Assembly: GCA_910574345.1 (NCBI GenBank)
Contig: CAJSZV010000008.1
Coordinates: 62,001-126,000, forward strand
DNA: 64,000 nucleotides
Source of the DNA: Clostridiaceae bacterium
GTDB taxonomy: Bacteria; Bacillota; Clostridia; Lachnospirales; Lachnospiraceae
Direction of reading: 5' to 3'
The translations under genes were made by a program, and so were the position numbers. The first letter of the stretch is position 1, and every line of letters starts with the position of its first letter. Positions 25,901 through 33,093 of the stretch are shown piece by piece. The notes beneath the pieces were generated by a model. That model was not told the origin of the DNA. It made no database searches and worked only from the letters and a program-made list of their open reading frames with translations.

Positions 25901-28196
25901 GGACACCTGGTGCGGGAAGCTGGTGCAGGAGCTATATGAGACAATTGTGCCGGTGTTTGTGGATATGGAGCTTCGCAGGGGAGAGGCGGAGACTTCTGTG
26001 TCGGCGGATATGATCGGGATTTCCTATATTCAGGGGATTCCTTACCTGGTGAGGATTCTTATGGCTCTGGGGAAAGACCCGTTGAGCCGGGAGACCTATT
26101 ATTCCTGGTATTATACCTCCAAGAATACCAAGAAGGATGTCTTAAGCCTTCTGCTGAAATCCTGTTATCCGGCGAAGGAGGATGATGGTAAGGTCTTAAA
26201 GGCGGCCCTTAAGGGAACCAGCATTAAGGCGGACCGGCTGGTGGAGGTGGCCATGTATGCGCCTCAGTGGATTGACATTGTTCAGGAGTATCTGGGATGG
26301 AAGGGCTTAAAGAGCGGCTGCTATTATTTTATGGCTCATATGAATGAGCGGTTTGACGAGCAGAAGAAAGCCATGATTGCCAAGTATACGCCTCTGTCGG
26401 CGGAGGAGCTTCAGAGCGGGGCTTTTGATATCGACTGGTTTAAGGAGTGCTACGGGATGCTGGGGGAGAAGAATTTCAGCCTTCTCTACAAGGCGGCCAA
26501 GTATATTTCTGATGGGCAGAAGCACTCCAGAGCCAGGAAGTATGCGGATGCGGCTGCGGGGAAGGTGACCCTGGAGGCCTTAAAGGGGGAGATAAAGGCC
26601 AAGAGAAATAAGGACCTGCTTATGAGCTGCGGACTGGTGCCATTTGCCGAAGATGAGAAGAGGGATATGGTGGACCGGTATCAGTTTATCCAGAATTATG
26701 GGAAGGAGGCTAAGAATTTCGGGGCCCAGAGGCGGGCCAGCGAGACTAAGGCAGCGGAGATCGCTCTGGTAAATTTAAGTGTCCACGCGGGCTTTGCCGA
26801 TGTGACCAGATTGACGCTGAATATGGAGACGGAGCTGGTGCGGGAGTTCGAGCCTTTTATGAAGTGGACGCCTGTGGATGATGTGGAGGTGTGCCTTGAG
26901 ATCAGCGGGGAGGGGAAGAGCAGCATCCTGTGCCGAAAGGGCGGGAAGATGCTCAAGTCTCTGCCTTCCAGACTGGGAAAGAATCCTTATGTGCTGGAGG
27001 TGAAGGATGCCCACAAGAAGCTGAAGGATCAGTATGTCCGGGCTAAAAAGCTCATGGAGGAGTCCATGGAGAGCGGGGCCTTGTTTACGGCGGCGGAGAC
27101 TCTGGGGCTTCTTGGGAATCCGGTGGTGAGGGCCATATTGGAGCCTCTGGTGTTTGTAAGTGAGGGGAAGATGGGATTTGTGTGCACGACCAGGGACACA
27201 GGCCAGGCAAAGTCCGGCGCCGGGCAGAGGGAAGCCGGGGAGCAGGCTTTGGAGGCAAGAGAAACGGATTCGGAGCGGAAGAGGAGGAAAAACGGGACGC
27301 CGGCAGAGGCCCTGGAAACTTCCGGAGCCATGAAGGCAGGGGTACTGTATCTCATATCCTGGGACGGCCAGACGGAAGCCCTCTCAAGTAATGACCAGCT
27401 CCGCATCGCCCACCCCTTAGACCTGTACAAAGCGGGTACCTGGCATGAGTATCAGAGGGTTCTCTTTGACCGTCAGCTCCGTCAGCCCTTCAAGCAGGTA
27501 TTCCGGGAGCTGTATGTGAAGCTGCCGGAGGAGCTGGGGCAGAGATACTCCCGGATGTTTGCAGGCAATCAGATTCAGCCTCAGAGGACTGTGGGATGCC
27601 TGAAAAACCGCCGCTGGGTTGCGGACTACGAGGAAGGGCTTCAGAAGATCTATTATAAGGAAAATATCATTGCCAGAATCTATGCCCTGGCGGACTGGTT
27701 CTCTCCCAGCGATGTGGAGGCCCCCACTTTGGAGTGGGTGGAATTTTCTGACAGGAAGACCTTTGCGCCTCTCACCATAGAGGAGGTGCCGGAGCTGATC
27801 TACAGCGAGGTCATGAGGGATGTGGACCTGGCGGTGAGCGTGGCCCATGCGGGAGGTGTGGACCCGGAGACCAGCCATTCCACCATTGAGATGAGGAGAG
27901 CCATTGTGGAGTTCAACCTGCCTTTGTTCGGGCTGAAAAATGTGACCTTAAAGGACAGCCATGCCCTGATTGCAGGAAGCCGGGCACATTATTCGGTTCA
28001 TCTTGGCAGCGGCGTGGTGCACCAGGAGGGCGGCGCCATGCTCAACATTCTTCCTGTACACAGCCAGAAGAGAGGGAAATTGTTCCTGCCATTTGTGGAT
28101 GAGGACCCCAAGACGGCGGAGATCATGTCCAAGATCGTGCTGCTGGCGGAGGATAAGAAGATTAAGGATCCGTTTATTCTGGATCAGATCAGGTGA
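22938..28196 (+). CDS. Giant DUF4132-type protein (MolR/YehI-like)
   Basis: A 1752-residue protein. The frame opens at 22866, but the ATG at 22938 has GAGGAGGT nine bases upstream and begins MAEYDGNTRARLDK. It has no signal peptide or membrane segment. The first 900 residues look like helical repeats (many LLxxxxxx units such as LIDKMLGLMGQCLRDGSVC, VSLVKGLSLESRDYELM). The C-terminal third contains the DUF4132-like block with KNRRWVADYEEGLQKIYYKE, LEWVEFSDRKTFAPLTIEEV, VAHAGGVDPETSHSTIEMRR and HYSVHLGSGVVHQEGGAMLN. The E. coli relative YehI/MolR sits near a MoxR ATPase and a VWA protein; none is near here. A charged insert lies at about 1415-1460. Its biochemical role is unknown. Confidence 0.85.
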   Translation: MAEYDGNTRARLDKTRREERLKRIGKLSGRDKALALELAGDYGVNGKDVAEAVNAFYRSEGLKPSAWFGGRDLVKAFVPEEYRESFLYIIDKLNRFPFSNGWNRRTVRTKKYGPCAREAFSILRVYDNLRYCKVSVEDYIYGRVDEEILDYARHNWGFERNFSYIYAAEIDRGNKKVINALKDLILSESNTAYLNREMILGIIRSDNGELHKLLGDLLLAARLQEGLRQCICEAMDEGTREAFLVLFKVIEDNNLIRYSSVRRAVCTWIGIFGENSVDRLTDKMLGLMGQCLRDGSVCRKLLASNDSVEISVALWALGFDEADRAVEAMGRLIDCGTKNQKLTASYYNHNLFDSRLRQRTAKKVILEFSDDLELAAAFLPAYSAEFYSWVRGLFDRETGGVDWEIKPKKAVLTDYYDSRQEAEALYGKFYGIYERLPKKGLVWDPCIFPWHRVELMPSDVIRQLAFLAYVLGNEERITQAAGLLSEMSGTYGRADLLTLLLHAPKNRTQRDMLIQCMGITEESTSKKAVSLVKGLSLESRDYELMEDMLRFKRSSLRKELLNFLMGQSEGDMETCLERLLSDKREEKRSGGLDLLLRISKDKDKAEFYSKVKTLASLVENPSDKEKVLLGEILGKNEASAGDQKGFGLYDPDAEEEIPQTDPGKGMIKGCLLLSEKEIIGKIKKLDALVKAHKDDEYESATGEKTLIGNSFWRKKGSEPKEGYRFGLESYPLEKELREFYEKEIGDYGIFVELEARQLLGNEELYENSREFYRALFGRMPFKVEPLSLEYPKQVNEIRILYRMEFRDKKFLLEAGIEAAHALTPIVNKKNMLISYHYKGWNNNLYNSSVPFSGIRFVDRFLEGLGYWETDEEFERAFYAAWGLELKCKESRERTQFADGHGTGMNGNRELTPMKPYWFLKAYHMGMISRDILYKAVLNYYHRATCLRALTQLVKGEYTKPENRQLWRKFFGDMLGARVSEEGAELVGPDTWCGKLVQELYETIVPVFVDMELRRGEAETSVSADMIGISYIQGIPYLVRILMALGKDPLSRETYYSWYYTSKNTKKDVLSLLLKSCYPAKEDDGKVLKAALKGTSIKADRLVEVAMYAPQWIDIVQEYLGWKGLKSGCYYFMAHMNERFDEQKKAMIAKYTPLSAEELQSGAFDIDWFKECYGMLGEKNFSLLYKAAKYISDGQKHSRARKYADAAAGKVTLEALKGEIKAKRNKDLLMSCGLVPFAEDEKRDMVDRYQFIQNYGKEAKNFGAQRRASETKAAEIALVNLSVHAGFADVTRLTLNMETELVREFEPFMKWTPVDDVEVCLEISGEGKSSILCRKGGKMLKSLPSRLGKNPYVLEVKDAHKKLKDQYVRAKKLMEESMESGALFTAAETLGLLGNPVVRAILEPLVFVSEGKMGFVCTTRDTGQAKSGAGQREAGEQALEARETDSERKRRKNGTPAEALETSGAMKAGVLYLISWDGQTEALSSNDQLRIAHPLDLYKAGTWHEYQRVLFDRQLRQPFKQVFRELYVKLPEELGQRYSRMFAGNQIQPQRTVGCLKNRRWVADYEEGLQKIYYKENIIARIYALADWFSPSDVEAPTLEWVEFSDRKTFAPLTIEEVPELIYSEVMRDVDLAVSVAHAGGVDPETSHSTIEMRRAIVEFNLPLFGLKNVTLKDSHALIAGSRAHYSVHLGSGVVHQEGGAMLNILPVHSQKRGKLFLPFVDEDPKTAEIMSKIVLLAEDKKIKDPFILDQIR

Positions 28197-28210
28197 GGGG
28201 AAAGAATTTT

Positions 28211-28876
28211 ATGATGATGATAGAGGCGATGAGGGAGAGGCATACAGTCCGCAGATACACGGACAAGCCGATTGCGAAAGAACTGATTAATGGGCTGAAT
28301 GAAAGGATATCCCAAAATAACGAGAGGTACGGGCTGAATCTGGCTTTGGTAACAGGCAATTCCGAAGGACTTAGCGGTCTGGCCAGGATGCTGCTGGCAA
28401 AGGGTGTGAACAACTATATGATTCTTGCAGGCCCTGATACGCCTGATCTTGACGAAAAGCTGGGATATTGCGGTGCGGATATGATGATTTATGCTCAGAC
28501 TCTCGGACTGAATACCTGGTGGATAGGTGGTATGTTCAGCAAAAAGGGAACAAGAAAGAATCTGAAGAATGTGTCTGCCAAAGTCAACGGCATAATCGCC
28601 CTTGGCTATGGAGCGACTCAGGGAGTTTCGCACAAATCCAAAACTATGGAGCAGATCAGCCATTATGAGGGCACAGCTCCCAAATGGTTTGAAGACGGTG
28701 TCCAGGCGCTGTTATATGCGCCCACAGCTCTCAACAGACAGGCGTTTACTGTCAGGGGACATGATAACCAGGTTTCTATTATCTGTGACAGCGGACATTT
28801 TGCCGGAGTTGATCTGGGCATCGGGAAATACCACTTCGAACTGGGTGCGGGAAGGGAAAATTTCCGTTGGGTATAG
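28211..28876 (+). CDS. Nitroreductase-family protein
   Basis: A 221-residue FMN-dependent family member. The ATG at 28211 is chosen over 28193, which overlaps the previous stop, because AGGTGAGGGG precedes it. The N-terminal FMN-binding pattern is MRERHTVRRYTDKPI, with the central GYCGADMMIYAQTLGLNTWWIGG and the C-terminal PTALNRQAFTV. Family members reduce nitro compounds, quinones or enones with NAD(P)H; the substrate is not predictable. It begins 14 bp after the DUF4132 gene and is likely read from the same mRNA. Confidence 0.88.
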   Translation: MMMIEAMRERHTVRRYTDKPIAKELINGLNERISQNNERYGLNLALVTGNSEGLSGLARMLLAKGVNNYMILAGPDTPDLDEKLGYCGADMMIYAQTLGLNTWWIGGMFSKKGTRKNLKNVSAKVNGIIALGYGATQGVSHKSKTMEQISHYEGTAPKWFEDGVQALLYAPTALNRQAFTVRGHDNQVSIICDSGHFAGVDLGIGKYHFELGAGRENFRWV

Positions 28877-28894
28877 GGAATTTTCAATTGACAC

Positions 28895-28923
28895 TTGCCA
28901 CCTGATTAATGCTTTGCTATACT
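28895..28923 (+). promoter_or_regulatory. Probable extended -10 promoter
   Basis: TTGCCA (28895-28900), a 17-bp spacer ending in TGC, and TATACT (28918-28923) give an extended -10 promoter. It points toward the dispersed repeat and the transposase-like gene at 29245. Confidence 0.5.
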
Positions 28924-28935
28924 AAATCTATAATA

Positions 28936-29025
28936 TGATGATGCCAGGGTCAAAAGGTCATGTATGAAATGCGGAGCAATCCGTTGGCATCAGGGGTCAA
29001 AAGGCCTTTTGACTTTGGCATCAAT
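28936..29025. repeat. Dispersed palindromic repeat, copy 1
   Basis: It contains TGCGGAGCAATCCG (28970-28983), then GGCATCAGGG and the perfect 18-bp palindrome GTCAAAAGGCCTTTTGAC (28996-29013). A partial reverse unit, GATGCCAGGGTCAAAAGG, lies at about 28940-28957. The TGCGGAGCAATCCG 14-mer and the following (G)GGGTCAAAA..CCTTTTG recur at 58137-58180. The rest of the 368-base gap from 28877 to 29244 holds only the promoter and the left inverted repeat. Confidence 0.75.
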
Positions 29026-29158
29026 TTACAATTTCAGCAGATTTCTTATCTGCAGGTTGTCTGGAATTTCTATATTCCTGTTGCAGCGGCTCACTGCAAA
29101 ATTCACATTAATTTTTTGTAACCGTTCGGACGGCGGGGCAGCAGCCAGGGCCGGCCGG

Positions 29159-29172
29159 CTTGACTTTGGCGG
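29159..29172 (+). repeat. Left 14-bp inverted repeat flanking the transposase-like gene
   Basis: CTTGACTTTGGCGG at 29159-29172 is exactly the reverse complement of CCGCCAAAGTCAAG at 30486-30499. The two enclose the gene at 29245-30426, giving a 1341-bp unit. The 11-mer TTGACTTTGGC also occurs at 29009-29019. No target duplication was seen outside the repeats. Confidence 0.65.
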
Positions 29173-29244
29173 CTGTTCGCAAGGGTGCTGACTTGTTGAC
29201 TGAAAGGGAACGCGAAGAGGCGCTGTCTGATTATACGATGAGGA

Positions 29245-30426
29245 ATGTCTATGAAATCAAGCAAGCATCAGATTATTTCGGAAAGGGAAAATATTTTTGG
29301 CCCGGAAAAAAGCCGGGAACAGGTTATGGGAGAACTGAAACAGGAACCGAAAATTTATGGGGAGTTCCAAAAGCTGTCTGGAGGGCTTCAGAAAGAGTTT
29401 CTGGAATTCTGTATGGGAGTTCGGGGGCTGAGCATCACCTATGACCCGGTATTTAAAAAGATTTTTAATCCTGAGTACAGGCCGGAAAGGCTGGAGGAGT
29501 TTTTAAGCCTCTGTCTGGGGGAGAAAGTTAAGATTATTCGGGCCATGCCAAACGAGTCGGAGCGTCTGACGGAGGAAGGCTCTTTATTAGTCATGGATAT
29601 CCTGGTACAGCTGGAATCAGGTACTTTGGTTAACATTGAGATACAGAGGATCGGCTACCTTTTTCCGGGAGCCAGGTGCGCCTGCTATGCCAGTGACCTT
29701 CTGATGTGTCAGTATTCTCAGGTGAGGGAAGAAAGAAGAAGGAAGGGACAGAAATTTTCCTATCATGATATGAAAGACGTCTTTATTATCGTACTGCTCC
29801 AGGAAAGCACAGCGGAGTTTCAGAAATTTCCCAAGAAATATCTTCATTATATAAAACCGGAGAGCAGCACAGGACTGAAATTGAATATGCTGCAGAACTA
29901 TCTCATGATACCTCTTGACATCTTTCAGAAAATCCTTCAAAGTAGAGACAGAAGAGGGCCGGAGAATAAGCTGGAAGCATGGCTTATGTTCATCAGTTCA
30001 GACAGTCCGGAAGATATTATGAGTCTGATAGATGCATATCCGGAATTTGAGAGGCTGTATAAGGAAGTGTTTGAGTTTCGATATCAGAAGAGGGAGTTGA
30101 TAAGTATGTATTCAGAAGCACTCCGTATCATGGATGCCAATATGGTCGAGTATATGGTGGAACAGCAGAAGAAGGAACTTCGGAAACAGGAGAAGGAAAT
30201 TCAAAAGCAAAAGGACGAGATTGCGAAGCAAAACAGCGAGATTCAGCAGCAAAACGATAAGATTGTGAAGCAGAATCATGAGATAGCGAAGCGGAACGAT
30301 GAGATAGCGAAGCGGAACGATGAGATAGCGAAGCAGAACCATGAGATAGCGAAGCAGAACCATGAGATCGAAAACCAGAAAAAAGAAATCCAAAGATTGA
30401 GAGCTTTATTGGGCATGGAAGAGTGA
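29245..30426 (+). CDS. Rpn-type PD-(D/E)XK nuclease/putative transposase
   Basis: A 393-residue protein (start 29245, or the in-frame ATG at 29251; the ribosome site AGG is weak). Residues 60-290 match Rpn-family recombination-promoting nucleases: LSITYDPVFKKIFN, LLVMDILVQLESGTLVNIEIQ with the Asp and the ExQ catalytic pair of the PD-(D/E)XK fold, and YASDLLMCQYSQV. The C-terminal 90 residues are a long coiled coil of seven-residue repeats (EIAKQNH/EIAKRND) encoded by 21-bp tandem repeats. Rpn proteins cut DNA and promote recombination; transposition by them is not well proven. The gene is flanked by inverted repeats. Confidence 0.85.
   Translation: MSMKSSKHQIISERENIFGPEKSREQVMGELKQEPKIYGEFQKLSGGLQKEFLEFCMGVRGLSITYDPVFKKIFNPEYRPERLEEFLSLCLGEKVKIIRAMPNESERLTEEGSLLVMDILVQLESGTLVNIEIQRIGYLFPGARCACYASDLLMCQYSQVREERRRKGQKFSYHDMKDVFIIVLLQESTAEFQKFPKKYLHYIKPESSTGLKLNMLQNYLMIPLDIFQKILQSRDRRGPENKLEAWLMFISSDSPEDIMSLIDAYPEFERLYKEVFEFRYQKRELISMYSEALRIMDANMVEYMVEQQKKELRKQEKEIQKQKDEIAKQNSEIQQQNDKIVKQNHEIAKRNDEIAKRNDEIAKQNHEIAKQNHEIENQKKEIQRLRALLGMEE
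30278..30361 (+). repeat. Four 21-bp tandem repeats encoding the coiled coil
   Basis: Units start at 30278, 30299, 30320 and 30341, each close to ATGAGATAGCGAAGC(A/G)GAAC(C/G), with diverged copies upstream to about 30195 and a partial one after. Each unit adds exactly one heptad, so slippage would lengthen or shorten the coil in frame. Confidence 0.9.
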
Positions 30427-30485
30427 TATACAGGCATGGGATTTGCTTCGGCCGGCGCTGATGGTGCGGTCACTGGCCCACAGCA

Positions 30486-30499
30486 CCGCCAAAGTCAAG
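30486..30499 (-). repeat. Right 14-bp inverted repeat flanking the transposase-like gene
   Basis: CCGCCAAAGTCAAG, the exact reverse complement of the left copy at 29159-29172. It lies about 60 bases after the gene's stop codon and before the terminator at 30551. Confidence 0.65.
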
Positions 30500-30550
30500 G
30501 AAGCTAAACCTAATCTTGCCGCATTGGCGGGAATATATGATGGAGAAATA

Positions 30551-30590
30551 CCCGGCTTTGCCCCATTTCCAGCAAAGCCGGGATTTTTGC
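30551..30590 (+). terminator. Rho-independent terminator
   Basis: CCCGGCTTTGC (30551-30561) pairs with GCAAAGCCGGG (30572-30582) over 11 bp and is followed by ATTTTTGC. It ends the transposase-like transcript. The remainder of the gap to purE holds only the purE promoter and its leader. Confidence 0.88.
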
Positions 30591-30659
30591 TCTTTGGCCT
30601 GTTGTGCTATATGGCAGGTGCAGCGTCAAAGGTCCCGTTGAAGTTTACCGTAAAACATA

Positions 30660-30688
30660 TTGACGTCCTTAAAAAAAAACTGTATGAT
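30660..30688 (+). promoter_or_regulatory. Promoter of the pur operon
   Basis: TTGACG (30660-30665) and TATGAT (30683-30688) are 17 bp apart. The leader of about 120 bases contains two exact copies of the palindrome TTATTAATAA at 30706-30715 and 30736-30745, starts 30 bp apart. No purine riboswitch or Bacillus-type PurBox was recognised. Confidence 0.7.
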
Positions 30689-30817
30689 GTTTCATAAGTA
30701 AAACTTTATTAATAAGACGAAATTATAAATACAGCTTATTAATAACATTACTTCTGATAATAAAAATATGGGGATTCTGAAGGCAGATACCCGACAGAGA
30801 AGAAAAGGAGAAAAGCT

Positions 30818-31336
30818 ATGGCTAAAGTTGGAATCGTAATGGGCAGCGATTCGGATATGCCTGTTATGGCACAGGCAGCGGATATCCTGGAGAAACTGGG
30901 GGTTGACTATGATATGACGGTGATCTCCGCCCACAGGGAGCCGGATATCTTTTTTCAGTATGCAAAATCTTTGGAGGAAAAAGGTGTGAAAGTAGTGATC
31001 GCAGGGGCAGGAAAGGCGGCTCACCTGCCGGGTATGTGTGCGGCTCTTTTCCCCATGCCGGTTATCGGTATTCCTATGAAGACCTCCGACCTTGGCGGCG
31101 TGGATTCTCTTTATTCTATAGTACAGATGCCTTCCGGCATTCCTGTGGCTACGGTGGCCATTAACGGCGGAACCAATGCGGGAATTCTGGCGGCTAAGAT
31201 TTTGGCCGTGTCCGACGCAGAGCTCCTTGGCAGGCTGAAGGATTATACAGAGTCTTTGAAAAATGATGTGGCTGCCAAGGCAAAGAAGCTTGACCGTATC
31301 GGATACAAGGAATACTTAACACAGATGAAAAAATAA
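30818..31336 (+). CDS. purE: N5-carboxyaminoimidazole ribonucleotide mutase
   Basis: A 172-residue class I PurE that moves the carboxyl group of N5-CAIR to give CAIR in purine synthesis. Signatures are MGSDSDMPVM (phosphate loop), VISAHREPD with the essential His, and AGAGKAAHLPGM. AAGGAG precedes the ATG. It is the first gene of purE-purM-purN-purD. PurK, which would supply N5-CAIR, is not in the window. Confidence 0.97.
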   Translation: MAKVGIVMGSDSDMPVMAQAADILEKLGVDYDMTVISAHREPDIFFQYAKSLEEKGVKVVIAGAGKAAHLPGMCAALFPMPVIGIPMKTSDLGGVDSLYSIVQMPSGIPVATVAINGGTNAGILAAKILAVSDAELLGRLKDYTESLKNDVAAKAKKLDRIGYKEYLTQMKK

Positions 31337-31404
31337 AAACGCCTGCCGCGCCCTGTGAGACAGGGCATAGAAAGGTGGGAAATCTGCACAGAATGGAGGA
31401 AACT

Positions 31405-32436
31405 ATGGATTACAAGAAAGCCGGAGTGGATATTGAAGCTGGCTATCAGTCAGTGGAATTGATGAAGAAGCATGTGATGGCCACCATGCGCCCGGAAGTG
31501 CTGGGAGGTCTTGGAGGATTTTCCGGTGCATTTTCCCTGTCTAAAATCAAGGAGATGGAAGAGCCGGTGCTTTTGTCCGGTACGGACGGATGCGGAACCA
31601 AAGTAAAACTGGCGATCATTATGGATAAGCATGATACCATCGGCATTGACGCGGTGGCTATGTGCGTCAATGATATTGCCTGCGCCGGAGGGGAACCTCT
31701 GTTTTTCCTGGATTATATTGCCTGCGGCAAGAATTACCCGGAGAAAATTGCAGACATTGTAAAAGGTGTGGCCGAAGGCTGCATTCAGTCAGAGGCCGCC
31801 CTTATCGGAGGCGAGACCGCGGAGCATCCGGGACTCATGCCGGAGGAAGATTATGACTTGGCCGGGTTTGCTGTAGGTGTCTGCGACAAGAAGGACATGA
31901 TCACCGGAGATGGGTTAAAAGCCGGGGATGTGCTCATCGGCATGGCGTCTTCCGGCGTTCACTCCAACGGTTTCTCCCTTGTTCGGAAGGTATTTGAGAA
32001 GGAACTGACAAAAGAGGGACTGAATACCTATTATGAAGAGTTAGGGAAAACTTTGGGGGAGGCCCTCCTTGCCCCTACCAGGATCTACGTCAGGGCCTTA
32101 AAGTCTGTGAAGAACAGCGGCGTGAAAGTGAAGGCATGCTGCCACATTACAGGCGGCGGTTTCTATGAGAATGTACCCCGGATGCTGAAAGAGGGAACGA
32201 GAGCGGTGATTAAAAAAGACAGCTATAAGGTTCCGGCTATTTTCCATATGCTGGCGCTAAAGGGCGACATCGCGGAGGAAATGATGTATAATACCTACAA
32301 TATGGGAATCGGCATGATCGTGGCTGTTGACAAGAATGATGCTGACAAAACCATGGAAGCCATAAAGGCGGCAGGAGACGTCCCCTATGTGATCGGCGCT
32401 ATTGAAGAGGGGGAAAAAGGGGTGACCTTATGCTGA
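31405..32436 (+). CDS. purM: Phosphoribosylformylglycinamidine cyclo-ligase (AIR synthetase)
   Basis: A 343-residue ATP-dependent enzyme closing the imidazole ring to make AIR. The frame is open from 31375, but the ATG at 31405 is preferred: GGAGGAAACT precedes it and the N terminus MDYKKAGVDIEAG fits the family. Motifs are SGTDGCGTKVKLA, AMCVNDIACAGGEPLF, LIGGETAEHPG and ASSGVHSNGFSL. Its stop overlaps the purN start by seven bases. Confidence 0.97.
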   Translation: MDYKKAGVDIEAGYQSVELMKKHVMATMRPEVLGGLGGFSGAFSLSKIKEMEEPVLLSGTDGCGTKVKLAIIMDKHDTIGIDAVAMCVNDIACAGGEPLFFLDYIACGKNYPEKIADIVKGVAEGCIQSEAALIGGETAEHPGLMPEEDYDLAGFAVGVCDKKDMITGDGLKAGDVLIGMASSGVHSNGFSLVRKVFEKELTKEGLNTYYEELGKTLGEALLAPTRIYVRALKSVKNSGVKVKACCHITGGGFYENVPRMLKEGTRAVIKKDSYKVPAIFHMLALKGDIAEEMMYNTYNMGIGMIVAVDKNDADKTMEAIKAAGDVPYVIGAIEEGEKGVTLC

Positions 32437-33023
32437 AAGTAGGGGTTATGGTGTCAGGAGGCGGAACAAACCTTCAGGCGATTCTGGACGCCATAGACAA
32501 TGGAACCATTACAAATGCAAGGGTGGAGGTTGTCATCAGCAATAATCCCGGAGCTTATGCCTTAGAGCGCGCCAGGAATCACGGAATTGAAGCAGTGTGT
32601 CTTTCTCCCAAATCCTTTCCTGACAGGGATGCTTTCAATGAGGCCCTTTTGGACAAGGTAGACGAATATGATTTGGATTTAATCGTGCTGGCAGGTTTTT
32701 TAGTGACCGTTCCCGTAGCTATGATTCAGAAGTATAGAAATAAGATCATCAATATCCATCCGTCCCTCATTCCGTCATTCTGCGGTGTGGGGTATTATGG
32801 GATAAAGGTTCATGAAGCCGCTTTAAAAAGAGGAGTAAAATTGACTGGAGCCACGGTGCATTTTGTGGATGAAGGCATGGATTCCGGTCCCATTATTCTT
32901 CAGAAAGCGGTCCAGGTATTGCCGGGGGATTCGCCGAAGGAACTTCAGCAGAGAGTCATGGAAGAGGCGGAGTGGAAGATTCTGCCCCAGGCGATTCAGA
33001 TGATTGCTGACGGAAAGCTATAG
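32430..33023 (+). CDS. purN: Phosphoribosylglycinamide formyltransferase
   Basis: A 197-residue enzyme that uses 10-formyl-THF to formylate GAR. VSGGGTNLQAI binds phosphate, and the catalytic INIHPSLIPSF and GATVHFVDEGMDSGPII, with the His and Asp residues, are intact. The start overlaps purM by seven bases, so the two are coupled. Its cofactor links it to the THF riboswitch-controlled folate uptake at 14.6 kb. A small hairpin separates it from purD. Confidence 0.96.
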   Translation: MLKVGVMVSGGGTNLQAILDAIDNGTITNARVEVVISNNPGAYALERARNHGIEAVCLSPKSFPDRDAFNEALLDKVDEYDLDLIVLAGFLVTVPVAMIQKYRNKIINIHPSLIPSFCGVGYYGIKVHEAALKRGVKLTGATVHFVDEGMDSGPIILQKAVQVLPGDSPKELQQRVMEEAEWKILPQAIQMIADGKL

Positions 33024-33033
33024 AGAAGGAAAG

Positions 33034-33058
33034 ACAGGCCGGCGGGATTCCGGCCTGT
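33034..33058 (+). terminator. Weak hairpin between purN and purD
   Basis: ACAGGCCGG (33034-33042) pairs with CCGGCCTGT (33050-33058) and is followed by only TTG. It probably attenuates or shapes the mRNA rather than fully ending transcription, as purD has no obvious promoter of its own. Confidence 0.5.
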
Positions 33059-33093
33059 TTGTAATAGAAGGAATGAGACAAGGAGGAGATAAG

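Noticed and set aside
28964-29191. 75-codon open frame
   Set aside because: It runs over the dispersed palindromic repeat and the left inverted repeat, with no ribosome site and no protein-like pattern.
29160-29444. 94-codon frame overlapping the start of the Rpn-type gene
   Set aside because: It overlaps the recognised nuclease frame by 200 bases and starts inside the inverted repeat.
30195-30380. Regular repeats suggesting a CRISPR array
   Set aside because: Units are contiguous without spacers, are multiples of three and encode a coiled coil inside a gene.
30443-30697. 84-codon open frame between the transposase-like gene and purE
   Set aside because: It contains the right inverted repeat, a strong terminator and the purE promoter, so it cannot be a normal gene.
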